Shown: positions 1 to 9,999 of the stretch, piece after piece
Position numbering within the stretch: position 1 is the stretch's first letter
Layout of the letters: every line of letters begins with the position of its first letter
Source of the DNA: Limanda limanda
Taxonomy: Eukaryota; Chordata; Actinopteri; Pleuronectiformes; Pleuronectidae
DNA length: 64,000 bases
Assembly: GCF_963576545.1 (NCBI RefSeq)
Contig: NW_026870567.1
Span: 42,302 to 106,301 of the forward strand
Direction: 5' to 3'
The notes under the pieces: model-generated
Told to the model about the DNA's origin: nothing
What the model saw: only the letters and a program-made list of their open reading frames with translations
The model's database searches: none
Made by a program: the position numbers and the translations under genes

Positions 1-179
1 ACCAATCGATCCGCAGGACCCAAATTAGTCCAGATGCAACCACTTTCCAAGTCTCTCCGACCTTCACAAAAAAAGTTATTCAAGAATATCTCTTTCTCCT
101 ATGTGCTTTCATCCCTAACCCTAACCCTAACCCTTCCGAAAGTCGGAGAAGCTCAAGGATGGTACCGATCGATGCGCGC

Positions 180-199
180 TACCCCATTTAGTGGGGGTA
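180..199. repeat. Imperfect hairpin in linker X (exemplar)
   Basis: TACCCCA and TGGGGGTA face each other across a 5-base spacer; one extra G is bulged. In the B-associated linker variant (AACCCC), the outermost pair is lost. Linker Y has no equivalent stem. Rare copies damage the stem, for example TACCCTGTTT near 46526, TTGGGG near 54731 and GGGG near 63066. Confidence 0.75.
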
Positions 200-211
200 G
201 AGCCTACTTGC

Positions 212-255
212 AAGTCTCTCCGACCTTCACAAAAAAAGTTATTCAAGAATATCTC
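212..255 (+). repeat. Invariant 44-bp core shared by A, B and C (exemplar)
   Basis: The core runs from AAGTCTCTCC to GAATATCTC and includes TCTCCGACCTTC, an A7 run and an AT-rich stretch. It is essentially identical in all three monomers although the flanking linkers and tails differ strongly between them. Rare variants include A to T in the A run (43043, 46095, 47554, 48198, all in B cores), G in the A run (44806), and CAC to TAC (near 49153, 50114, 52839, 56691, 60853, all in C cores). The variants are inherited with particular monomer lineages. Confidence 0.93.
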
Positions 256-312
256 TTTCTCCTATGTGCTTTCATCCCTAACCCTAACCCTAACCCTTCC
301 GAAAGTCGGAGA
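215..312. repeat. 12-bp inverted repeat joining core and tail T (exemplar)
   Basis: TCTCCGACCTTC in the core (215-226) and GAAAGTCGGAGA in tail T (301-312) are reverse complements at 11 of 12 positions. They bracket the A run and the telomere-like block. Tail D keeps only the first 8 bp of the partner (GAAGGTCG). Tail T also contains a short TCCGA/TCGGA hairpin next to the arm. The arms could form a stem in single-stranded DNA or RNA, or simply be a relic of monomer evolution. Confidence 0.8.
276..296 (-). repeat. Interstitial telomere-like block (CCCTAA)3CCC in tail T (exemplar)
   Basis: Each A and C monomer carries three CCCTAA units plus CCC, so the minus strand reads (GGGTTA)3GGG. The block therefore has four G3 tracts with TTA loops, the sequence class known to fold as a telomeric G-quadruplex, and overlapping TTAGGGTTA sites of the kind bound by Myb-type telomere proteins such as TRF1 and TRF2. 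About 300 such blocks occur, all in the same orientation. Folding and protein binding are inferences from the motif. If terminal repeats share this orientation, the chromosome end would lie to the left. Confidence 0.95.
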
Positions 313-1464
313 AGCTCAAGGATGGTACCGATCGATGCGCGCTACCCCATTTAGTGGGGGTAGAGCCTACTTGCAAGTCTCTCCGACCTTCACAAAAAAA
401 GTTATTCAAGAATATCTCTTTCTCCTATGTGCTTTCATCCCTAACCCTAACCCTAACCCTTCCGAAAGTCGGAGAAGCTCAAGGATGGTACCGATCGATG
501 CGCGCTACCCCATTTAGTGGGGGTAGAGCCTACTTGCAAGTCTCTCCGACCTTCACAAAAAAAGTTATTCAAGAATATCTCTTTCTCCTATGTGCTTTCA
601 TCCCTAACCCTAACCCTAACCCTTCCGAAAGTCGGAGAAGCTCAAGGATGGTACCGATCGATGCGCGCTACCCCATTTAGTGGGGGTAGAGCCTACTTGC
701 AAGTCTCTCCGACCTTCACAAAAAAAGTTATTCAAGAATATCTCTTTCTCCTATGTGCTTTCATCCCTAACCCTAACCCTAACCCTTCCGAAAGTCGGAG
801 AAGCTCAAGGATGGTACCGATCGATGCGCGCTACCCCATTTAGTGGGGGTAGAGCCTACTTGCAAGTCTCTCCGACCTTCACAAAAAAAGTTATTCAAGA
901 ATATCTCTTTCTCCTATGTGCTTTCATCCCTAACCCTAACCCTAACCCTTCCGAAAGTCGGAGAAGCTCAAGGATGGTACCGATCGATGCGCGCTACCCC
1001 ATTTAGTGGGGGTAGAGCCTACTTGCAAGTCTCTCCGACCTTCACAAAAAAAGTTATTCAAGAATATCTCTTTCTCCTATGTGCTTTCATCCCTAACCCT
1101 AACCCTAACCCTTCCGAAAGTCGGAGAAGCTCAAGGATGGTACCGATCGATGCGCGCTACCCCATTTAGTGGGGGTAGAGCCTACTTGCAAGTCTCTCCG
1201 ACCTTCACAAAAAAAGTTATTCAAGAATATCTCTTTCTCCTATGTGCTTTCATCCCTAACCCTAACCCTAACCCTTCCGAAAGTCGGAGAAGCTCAAGGA
1301 TGGTACCGATCGATGCGCGCTACCCCATTTAGTGGGGGTAGAGCCTACTTGCAAGTCTCTCCGACCTTCACAAAAAAAGTTATTCAAGAATATCTCTTTC
1401 TCCTATGTGCTTTCATCCCTAACCCTAACCCTAACCCTTCCGAAAGTCGGAGAAGCTCAAGGAT

Positions 1465-1619
1465 GGTACTGATCGATGCGCGCAACCCCATTTAGTGGGG
1501 GTAGAGCCTACTTGCAAGTCTCTCCGACCTTCACAAAAAAAGTTATTCAAGAATATCTCCTCAGATTTGGGGGAATTTCGTCGGTCGACCTTTTCCGAAG
1601 GTCGTACAAGCTCGGGGAT
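1465..1619 (+). repeat. Type B monomer, 155 bp (exemplar): linker X + core + tail D
   Basis: Linker X is 1465-1515, the core is 1516-1559 and tail D is 1560-1619. Tail D lacks the telomere-like block and instead has a T/G-rich segment and a GGTCGACC palindrome. Its last 28 bp align with the end of tail T at 23 positions, so B and A are homologous monomers that differ mainly in the middle of the tail. B usually starts with a marked linker: GGTACT instead of GGTACC, and GCGCAACC instead of GCGCTACC. B is always followed directly by C in this window. Confidence 0.96.
1586..1604. repeat. 7-bp hairpin in tail D (exemplar, long-stem variant)
   Basis: CGACCTT and AAGGTCG form a perfect 7-bp stem with a TTCCG loop in this copy. 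Most tail D copies read CGACCTC, which shortens the stem to 6 bp. The CGACCTT form appears in the dimers at 1465, 2264, 4367, 6470, 7269, 13540 and 14339, mostly the first member of a dimer pair. This makes it a useful lineage marker. Confidence 0.8.
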
Positions 1620-1782
1620 GGTACCAATCGATCCGCAGGACCCAAATTAGTCCAGATGCAACCACTTTCCAAGTCTCTCCGACCTTCACAAAAAAAGTTA
1701 TTCAAGAATATCTCTTTCTCCTATGTGCTTTCATCCCTAACCCTAACCCTAACCCTTCCGAAAGTCGGAGAAGCTCAGGGAT
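1620..1782 (+). repeat. Type C monomer, 163 bp (exemplar): linker Y + core + tail T
   Basis: Linker Y is 1620-1670, the core is 1671-1714 and tail T is 1715-1782. Linker Y is the same length as X and identical at 33 of 51 positions by hand alignment, sharing the GGTACC start, the ATCGAT palindrome and a TTAGT patch. Core and tail T are the same as in A. A frequent variant changes GATCCGCAGG to GATCTGCAGG, creating CTGCAG (for example near 2750). C follows B everywhere except at two junctions where it follows an A. The unit cut by the left window edge (1-160) is also a C. Confidence 0.96.
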
Positions 1783-2263
1783 GGTACTGATCGATGCGCG
1801 CTACCCCATTTAGTGGGGGTAGAGCCTACTTGCAAGTCTCTCCGACCTTCACAAAAAAAGTTATTCAAGAATATCTCCTCAGATTTGGGGGAATTTCGTC
1901 GGTCGACCTCTTCCGAAGGTCGTACAAGCTCGGGGATGGTACCAATCGATCCGCAGGACCCAAATTAGTCCAGATGCAACCACTTTCCAAGTCTCTCCGA
2001 CCTTCACAAAAAAAGTTATTCAAGAATATCTCTTTCTCCTATGTGCTTTCATCCCTAACCCTAACCCTAACCCTTCCGAAAGTCGGAGAAGCTCAAGGAT
2101 GGTACCGATCGATGCGCGCTACCCCATTTAGTGGGGGTAGAGCCTACTTGCAAGTCTCTCCGACCTTCACAAAAAAAGTTATTCAAGAATATCTCTTTCT
2201 CCTATGTGCTTTCATCCCTAACCCTAACCCTAACCCTTCCTAAAGTCGGAGAAGCTCAAGGAT

Positions 2264-4366
2264 GGTACTGATCGATGCGCGCAACCCCATTTAGTGGGGG
2301 TAGAGCCTACTTGCAAGTCTCTCCGACCTTCACAAAAAAAGTTATTCAAGAATATCTCCTCAGATTTGGGGGAATTTCGTCGGTCGACCTTTTCCGAAGG
2401 TCGTACAAGCTCGGGGATGGTACCAATCGATCCGCAGGACCCAAATTAGTCCAGATGCAACCACTTTCCAAGTCTCTCCGACCTTCACAAAAAAAGTTAT
2501 TCAAGAATATCTCTTTCTCCTATGTGCTTTCATCCCTAACCCTAACCCTAACCCTTCCGAAAGTCGGAGAAGCTCAAGGATGGTACTGATCGATGTGCGC
2601 TACCCCATTTAGTGGGGGTAGAGCCTACTTGCAAGTCTCTCCGACCTTCACAAAAAAAGTTATTCAAGAATATCTCCTCAGATTTGGGGGAATTTCGTCG
2701 GTCGACCTCTTCCGAAGGTCGTACAAGCTCGGGGATGGTACCAATCGATCTGCAGGACCCAAATTAGTCCAGATGCAACCACTTTCCAAGTCTCTCCGAC
2801 CTTCACAAAAAAAGTTATTCAAGAATATCTCTTTCTCCTATGTGCTTTCATCCCTAACCCTAACCCTAACCCTTCCGAAAGTCGGAGAAGCTCAAGGATG
2901 GTACCGATCGATGCGCGCTACCCCATTTAGTGGGGGTAGAGCCTACTTGCAAGTCTCTCCGACCTTCACAAAAAAAGTTATTCAAGAATATCTCTTTCTC
3001 CTATGTGCTTTCATCCCTAACCCTAACCCTAACCCTTCCGAAAGTCGGAGAAGCTCAAGGATGGTACCAATCGATCCGCAGGACCCAAATTAGTCCAGAT
3101 GCAACCACTTTCCAAGTCTCTCCGACCTTCACAAAAAAAGTTATTCAAGAATATCTCTTTCTCGTATGTGCTTTCATTCCTAACCCTAACCCTAACCCTT
3201 CCGAAAGTCGGAGAAGCTCAAGGATGGTACCGATCGATGCGCGCTACCCCATTTAGTGGGGGTAGAGCCTACTTGCAAGTCTCTCCGACCTTCACAAAAA
3301 AAGTTATTCAAGAATATCTCTTTCTCCTATGTGCTTTCATCCCTAACCCTAACCCTAACCCTTCCGAAAGTCGGAGAAGCTCAAGGATGGTACCGATCGA
3401 TGCGCGCTACCCCATTTAGTGGGGGTAGAGCCTACTTGCAAGTCTCTCCGACCTTCACAAAAAAAGTTATTCAAGAATATCTCTTTCTCCTATGTGCTTT
3501 CATCCCTAACCCTAACCCTAACCCTTCCGAAAGTCGGAGAAGCTCAAGGATGGTACCGATCGATGCGCGCTACCCCATTTAGTGGGGGTAGAGCCTACTT
3601 GCAAGTCTCTCCGACCTTCACAAAAAAAGTTATTCAAGAATATCTCTTTCTCCTATGTGCTTTCATCCCTAACCCTAACCCTAACCCTTCCGAAAGTCGG
3701 AGAAGCTCAAGGATGGTACCGATCGATGCGCGCTACCCCATTTAGTGGGGGTAGAGCCTACTTGCAAGTCTCTCCGACCTTCACAAAAAAAGTTATTCAA
3801 GAATATCTCTTTCTCCTATGTGCTTTCATCCCTAACCCTAACCCTAACCCTTCCGAAAGTCGGAGAAGCTCAAGGATGGTACCGATCGATGCGCGCTACC
3901 CCATTTAGTGGGGGTAGAGCCTACTTGCAAGTCTCTCCGACCTTCACAAAAAAAGTTATTCAAGAATATCTCTTTCTCCTATGTGCTTTCATCCCTAACC
4001 CTAACCCTAACCCTTCCGAAAGTCGGAGAAGCTCAAGGATGGTACCGATCGATGCGCGCTACCCCATTTAGTGGGGGTAGAGCCTACTTGCAAGTCTCTC
4101 CGACCTTCACAAAAAAAGTTATTCAAGAATATCTCTTTCTCCTATGTGCTTTCATCCCTAACCCTAACCCTAACCCTTCCGAAAGTCGGAGAAGCTCAAG
4201 GATGGTACCGATCGATGCGCGCTACCCCATTTAGTGGGGGTAGAGCCTACTTGCAAGTCTCTCCGACCTTCACAAAAAAAGTTATTCAAGAATATCTCTT
4301 TCTCCTATGTGCTTTCATCCCTAACCCTAACCCTAACCCTTCCGAAAGTCGGAGAAGCTCAAGGAT
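2264..4366 (+). repeat. 2103-bp higher-order repeat, copy 1
   Basis: Dimers start at 2264 and 2582, followed by one A, one orphan C (3063-3225) and seven A. Markers shared with copy 2 at a spacing of 2103 bp are GATGTGCGC at about 2596, the A-to-C-unit junction at 3063, and the CTCGTATG and CATTCC changes at about 3164 and 3178. Confidence 0.93.
3063..3225 (+). repeat. Orphan C monomer (tail T joined to linker Y)
   Basis: This C unit follows an A rather than a B, so tail T is joined to linker Y at the shared GGATGGTACC. It has two private changes in tail T. The structure is what unequal exchange at the GGTAC junction between an A unit and the start of a C unit would leave. Confidence 0.92.
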
Positions 4367-6469
4367 GGTACTGATCGATGCGCGCAACCCCATTTAGTGG
4401 GGGTAGAGCCTACTTGCAAGTCTCTCCGACCTTCACAAAAAAAGTTATTCAAGAATATCTCCTCAGATTTGGGGGAATTTCGTCGGTCGACCTTTTCCGA
4501 AGGTCGTACAAGCTCGGGGATGGTACCAATCGATCCGCAGGACCCAAATTAGTCCAGATGCAACCACTTTCCAAGTCTCTCCGACCTTCACAAAAAAAGT
4601 TATTCAAGAATATCTCTTTCTCCTATGTGCTTTCATCCCTAACCCTAACCCTAACCCTTCCGAAAGTCGGAGAAGCTCAAGGATGGTACTGATCGATGTG
4701 CGCTACCCCATTTAGTGGGGGTAGAGCCTACTTGCAAGTCTCTCCGACCTTCACAAAAAAAGTTATTCAAGAATATCTCCTCAGATTTGGGGGAATTTCG
4801 TCGGTCGACCTCTTCCGAAGGTCGTACAAGCTCGGGGATGGTACCAATCGATCTGCAGGACCCAAATTAGTCCAGATGCAACCACTTTCCAAGTCTCTCC
4901 GACCTTCACAAAAAAAGTTATTCAAGAATATCTCTTTCTCCTATGTGCTTTCATCCCTAACCCTAACCCTAACCCTTCCGAAAGTCGGAGAAGCTCAAGG
5001 ATGGTACCGATCGATGCGCGCTACCCCATTTAGTGGGGGTAGAGCCTACTTGCAAGTCTCTCCGACCTTCACAAAAAAAGTTATTCAAGAATATCTCTTT
5101 CTCCTATGTGCTTTCATCCCTAACCCTAACCCTAACCCTTCCGAAAGTCGGAGAAGCTCAAGGATGGTACCAATCGATCCGCAGGACCCAAATTAGTCCA
5201 GATGCAACCACTTTCCAAGTCTCTCCGACCTTCACAAAAAAAGTTATTCAAGAATATCTCTTTCTCGTATGTGCTTTCATTCCTAACCCTAACCCTAACC
5301 CTTCCGAAAGTCGGAGAAGCTCAAGGATGGTACCGATCGATGCGCGCTACCCCATTTAGTGGGGGTAGAGCCTACTTGCAAGTCTCTCCGACCTTCACAA
5401 AAAAAGTTATTCAAGAATATCTCTTTCTCCTATGTGCTTTCATCCCTAACCCTAACCCTAACCCTTCCGAAAGTCGGAGAAGCTCAAGGATGGTACCGAT
5501 CGATGCGCGCTACCCCATTTAGTGGGGGTAGAGCCTACTTGCAAGTCTCTCCGACCTTCACAAAAAAAGTTATTCAAGAATATCTCTTTCTCCTATGTGC
5601 TTTCATCCCTAACCCTAACCCTAACCCTTCCGAAAGTCGGAGAAGCTCAAGGATGGTACCGATCGATGCGCGCTACCCCATTTAGTGGGGGTAGAGCCTA
5701 CTTGCAAGTCTCTCCGACCTTCACAAAAAAAGTTATTCAAGAATATCTCTTTCTCCTATGTGCTTTCATCCCTAACCCTAACCCTAACCCTTCCGAAAGT
5801 CGGAGAAGCTCAAGGATGGTACCGATCGATGCGCGCTACCCCATTTAGTGGGGGTAGAGCCTACTTGCAAGTCTCTCCGACCTTCACAAAAAAAGTTATT
5901 CAAGAATATCTCTTTCTCCTATGTGCTTTCATCCCTAACCCTAACCCTAACCCTTCCGAAAGTCGGAGAAGCTCAAGGATGGTACCGATCGATGCGCGCT
6001 ACCCCATTTAGTGGGGGTAGAGCCTACTTGCAAGTCTCTCCGACCTTCACAAAAAAAGTTATTCAAGAATATCTCTTTCTCCTATGTGCTTTCATCCCTA
6101 ACCCTAACCCTAACCCTTCCGAAAGTCGGAGAAGCTCAAGGATGGTACCGATCGATGCGCGCTACCCCATTTAGTGGGGGTAGAGCCTACTTGCAAGTCT
6201 CTCCGACCTTCACAAAAAAAGTTATTCAAGAATATCTCTTTCTCCTATGTGCTTTCATCCCTAACCCTAACCCTAACCCTTCCGAAAGTCGGAGAAGCTC
6301 AAGGATGGTACCGATCGATGCGCGCTACCCCATTTAGTGGGGGTAGAGCCTACTTGCAAGTCTCTCCGACCTTCACAAAAAAAGTTATTCAAGAATATCT
6401 CTTTCTCCTATGTGCTTTCATCCCTAACCCTAACCCTAACCCTTCCGAAAGTCGGAGAAGCTCAAGGAT
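4367..6469 (+). repeat. 2103-bp higher-order repeat, copy 2
   Basis: This repeats the order and private markers of 2264-4366. Dimers start at 4367 and 4685, and the orphan C is at 5166-5328. It looks like a recent tandem duplication. Confidence 0.93.
5166..5328 (+). repeat. Orphan C monomer, second copy
   Basis: Same junction and same private tail changes as the copy at 3063, exactly 2103 bp downstream. It was therefore duplicated with its block rather than formed again. Confidence 0.92.
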
Positions 6470-9400
6470 GGTACTGATCGATGCGCGCAACCCCATTTAG
6501 TGGGGGTAGAGCCTACTTGCAAGTCTCTCCGACCTTCACAAAAAAAGTTATTCAAGAATATCTCCTCAGATTTGGGGGAATTTCGTCGGTCGACCTTTTC
6601 CGAAGGTCGTACAAGCTCGGGGATGGTACCAATCGATCCGCAGGACCCAAATTAGTCCAGATGCAACCACTTTCCAAGTCTCTCCGACCTTCACAAAAAA
6701 AGTTATTCAAGAATATCTCTTTCTCCTATGTGCTTTCATCCCTAACCCTAACCCTAACCCTTCCGAAAGTCGGAGAAGCTCAGGGATGGTACTGATCGAT
6801 GCGCGCTACCCCATTTAGTGGGGGTAGAGCCTACTTGCAAGTCTCTCCGACCTTCACAAAAAAAGTTATTCAAGAATATCTCCTCAGATTTGGGGGAATT
6901 TCGTCGGTCGACCTCTTCCGAAGGTCGTACAAGCTCGGGGATGGTACCAATCGATCCGCAGGACCCAAATTAGTCCAGATGCAACCACTTTCCAAGTCTC
7001 TCCGACCTTCACAAAAAAAGTTATTCAAGAATATCTCTTTCTCCTATGTGCTTTCATCCCTAACCCTAACCCTAACCCTTCCGAAAGTCGGAGAAGCTCA
7101 AGGATGGTACCGATCGATGCGCGCTACCCCATTTAGTGGGGGTAGAGCCTACTTGCAAGTCTCTCCGACCTTCACAAAAAAAGTTATTCAAGAATATCTC
7201 TTTCTCCTATGTGCTTTCATCCCTAACCCTAACCCTAACCCTTCCTAAAGTCGGAGAAGCTCAAGGATGGTACTGATCGATGCGCGCAACCCCATTTAGT
7301 GGGGGTAGAGCCTACTTGCAAGTCTCTCCGACCTTCACAAAAAAAGTTATTCAAGAATATCTCCTCAGATTTGGGGGAATTTCGTCGGTCGACCTTTTCC
7401 GAAGGTCGTACAAGCTCGGGGATGGTACCAATCGATCCGCAGGACCCAAATTAGTCCAGATGCAACCACTTTCCAAGTCTCTCCGACCTTCACAAAAAAA
7501 GTTATTCAAGAATATCTCTTTCTCCTATGTGCTTTCATCCCTAACCCTAACCCTAACCCTTCCGAAAGTCGGAGAAGCTCAAGGATGGTACTGATCGATG
7601 TGCGCTACCCCATTTAGTGGGGGTAGAGCCTACTTGCAAGTCTCTCCGACCTTCACAAAAAAAGTTATTCAAGAATATCTCCTCAGATTTGGGGGAATTT
7701 CGTCGGTCGACCTCTTCCGAAGGTCGTACAAGCTCGGGGATGGTACCAATCGATCTGCAGGACCCAAATTAGTCCAGATGCAACCACTTTCCAAGTCTCT
7801 CCGACCTTCACAAAAAAAGTTATTCAAGAATATCTCTTTCTCCTATGTGCTTTCATCCCTAACCCTAACCCTAACCCTTCCGAAAGTCGGAGAAGCTCAA
7901 GGATGGTACCGATCGATGCGCGCTACCCCATTTAGTGGGGGTAGAGCCTACTTGCAAGTCTCTCCGACCTTCACAAAAAAAGTTATTCAAGAATATCTCT
8001 TTCTCCTATGTGCTTTCATCCCTAACCCTAACCCTAACCCTTCCGAAAGTCGGAGAAGCTCAAGGATGGTACTGATCGATGCGCGCAACCCCATTTAGTG
8101 GGGGTAGAGCCTACTTGCAAGTCTCTCCGACCTTCACAAAAAAAGTTATTCAAGAATATCTCCTCAGATTTGGGGGAATTTCGTCGGTCGACCTCTTCCG
8201 AAGGTCGTACAAGCTCGGGGATGGTACCAATCGATCCGCAGGACCCAAATTAGTCCAGATGCAACCACTTTCCAAGTCTCTCCGACCTTCACAAAAAAAG
8301 TTATTCAAGAATATCTCTTTCTCCTATGTGCTTTCATCCCTAACCCTAACCCTAACCCTTCCGAAAGTCGGAGAAGCTCAAGGATGGTACCGATCGATGC
8401 GCGCTACCCCATTTAGTGGGGGTAGAGCCTACTTGCAAGTCTCTCCGACCTTCACAAAAAAAGTTATTCAAGAATATCTCTTTCTCCTATGTGCTTTCAT
8501 CCCTAACCCTAACCCTAACCCTTCCGAAAGTCGGAGAAGCTCAAGGATGGTACCGATCGATGCGCGCTACCCCATTTAGTGGGGGTAGAGCCTATTTGCA
8601 AGTCTCTCCGACCTTCACAAAAAAAGTTATTCAAGAATATCTCTTTCTCCTATGTGCTTTCATCCCTAACCCTAACCCTAACCCTTCCGAAAGTCGGAGA
8701 AGCTCAAGGATGGTACCGATCGATGCGCGCTACCCCATTTAGTGGGGGTAGAGCCTACTTGCAAGTCTCTCCGACCTTCACAAAAAAAGTTATTCAAGAA
8801 TATCTCTTTCTCCTATGTGCTTTCATCCCTAACCCTAACCCTAACCCTTCCGAAAGTCGGAGAAGCTCAAGGATGGTACCGATCGATGCGCGCTACCCCA
8901 TTTAGTGGGGGTAGAGCCTACTTGCAAGTCTCTCCGACCTTCACAAAAAAAGTTATTCAAGAATATCTCTTTCTCCTATGTGCTTTCATCCCTAACCCTA
9001 ACCCTAACCCTTCCGAAAGTCGGAGAAGCTCAAGGATGGTACCGATCGATGCGCGCTACCCCATTTAGTGGGGGTAGAGCCTACTTGCAAGTCTCTCCGA
9101 CCTTCACAAAAAAAGTTATTCAAGAATATCTCTTTCTCCTATGTGCTTTCATCCCTAACCCTAACCCTAACCCTTCCGAAAGTCGGAGAAGCTCAAGGAT
9201 GGTACTGATCGATGCGCGCAACCTTATTTAGTGGGGGTAGAGCCTACTTGCAAGTCTCTCCGACCTTCACAAAAAAAGTTATTCAAGAATATCTCCTCAG
9301 ATTTGGGGGAATTTCGTCGGTCGACCTCTTCCGAAGGTCGTACAAGCTCGGGGATGGTACCAATCGATCCGCAGGACCCAAATTAGTCCAGATGCAACCA

Positions 9401-9999
9401 CTTTCCAAGTCTCTCCGACCTTCACAAAAAAAGTTATTCAAGAATATCTCTTTCTCCTATGTGCTTTCATCCCTAACCCTAACCCTAACCCTTCCGAAAG
9501 TCGGAGAAGCTCAAGGATGGTACTGATCGATGCGCGCTACCCCATTTAGTGGGGGTAGAGCCTACTTGCAAGTCTCTCCGACCTTCACAAAAAAAGTTAT
9601 TCAAGAATATCTCCTCAGATTTGGGGGAATTTCGTCGGTCGACCTCTTCCGAAGGTCGTACAAGCTCGGGGATGGTACCAATCGATCCGCAGGACCCAAA
9701 TTAGTCCAGATGCAACCACTTTCCAAGTCTCTCCGACCTTCACAAAAAAAGTTATTCAAGAATATCTCTTTCTCCTATGTGCTTTCATCCCTAACCCTAA
9801 CCCTAACCCTTCCGAAAGTCGGAGAAGCTCAAGGATGGTACCGATCGATGCGCGCTACCCCATTTAGTGGGGGTAGAGCCTACTTGCAAGTCTCTCCGAC
9901 CTTCACAAAAAAAGTTATTCAAGAATATCTCTTTCTCCTATGTGCTTTCATCCCTAACCCTAACCCTAACCCTTCCGAAAGTCGGAGAAGCTCAAGGAT
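6470..9999 (+). repeat. Mixed block of BC pairs and A runs
   Basis: Dimers start at 6470, 6788, 7269, 7587, 8068, 9201 and 9519, followed by 0, 1, 0, 1, 5, 0 and 1 A monomers. The first 799 bp repeats 1465-2263. The dimer at 7269 repeats the one at 2264. The A run after 8068 includes the CCTATTTGC variant (about 8595). The linker at 9201 has a damaged hairpin (AACCTTATTT). Confidence 0.93.

Larger units (their letters stand above)
161..323 (+). repeat. Type A monomer, 163 bp (exemplar): linker X + core + tail T
   Basis: Reference copy of the commonest monomer, phased at GGTACC. Linker X is 161-211, the core is 212-255 and tail T is 256-323. Linker X starts with overlapping palindromes (GGTACC, CGATCG, ATCGAT, GCGCGC) and contains an imperfect hairpin. 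The core has a run of seven A. Tail T carries the telomere-like block at 276-296. The next copy starts at 324. Uninterrupted runs of A reach 14 copies (20127-22408) and 16 copies (22727-25334). Most copies differ from one another by none or a few bases. Confidence 0.97.
1..1464 (+). repeat. Partial C plus run of eight A monomers
   Basis: The window opens three bases into a C unit (it lacks the first GGT), which ends at 160. Eight A monomers start at 161, 324, 487, 650, 813, 976, 1139 and 1302. I see no single-base difference between most of them. There is no other content. Confidence 0.95.
1465..1782 (+). repeat. BC dimer, 318 bp (exemplar of 97 dispersed copies)
   Basis: This is the recurring composite block. 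Two identical 44-bp cores lie 155 bp apart (1516 and 1671). Removing exactly that 155 bp (one core, tail D and linker Y) would leave a 163-bp A monomer. Seen the other way, BC is an A monomer with one extra core-D-Y unit. Two consecutive core-D-Y units never occur here. Dimers stand singly, as pairs, or as triples (31111, 31423, 31741), separated by 0 to 16 A monomers. Confidence 0.95.
1465..2263 (+). repeat. BC-BC-A block, 799 bp
   Basis: Dimers start at 1465 and 1783, followed by one A (2101-2263). The A carries a private change in tail T, CTTCCTAAAG at about 2241. The same change recurs at about 7246, exactly 5005 bp away, so this block and 6470-7268 are copies of one another. Confidence 0.93.

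Noticed and set aside
276..296. NPNP-type peptide repeat resembling parasite surface-protein repeats
   Set aside because: It is simply CCCTAA repeats read in one frame; the other frames give LT or stop codons.
1..1464. True telomere end
   Set aside because: The telomere-like motif never exceeds three full units and is always embedded in a longer monomer; no terminal pure repeat tract is present.
1560..1619. CENP-B box in tail D (TTTCGTCGG)
   Set aside because: Only a short resemblance to the TTCG part; the conserved second half of the CENP-B box is missing.
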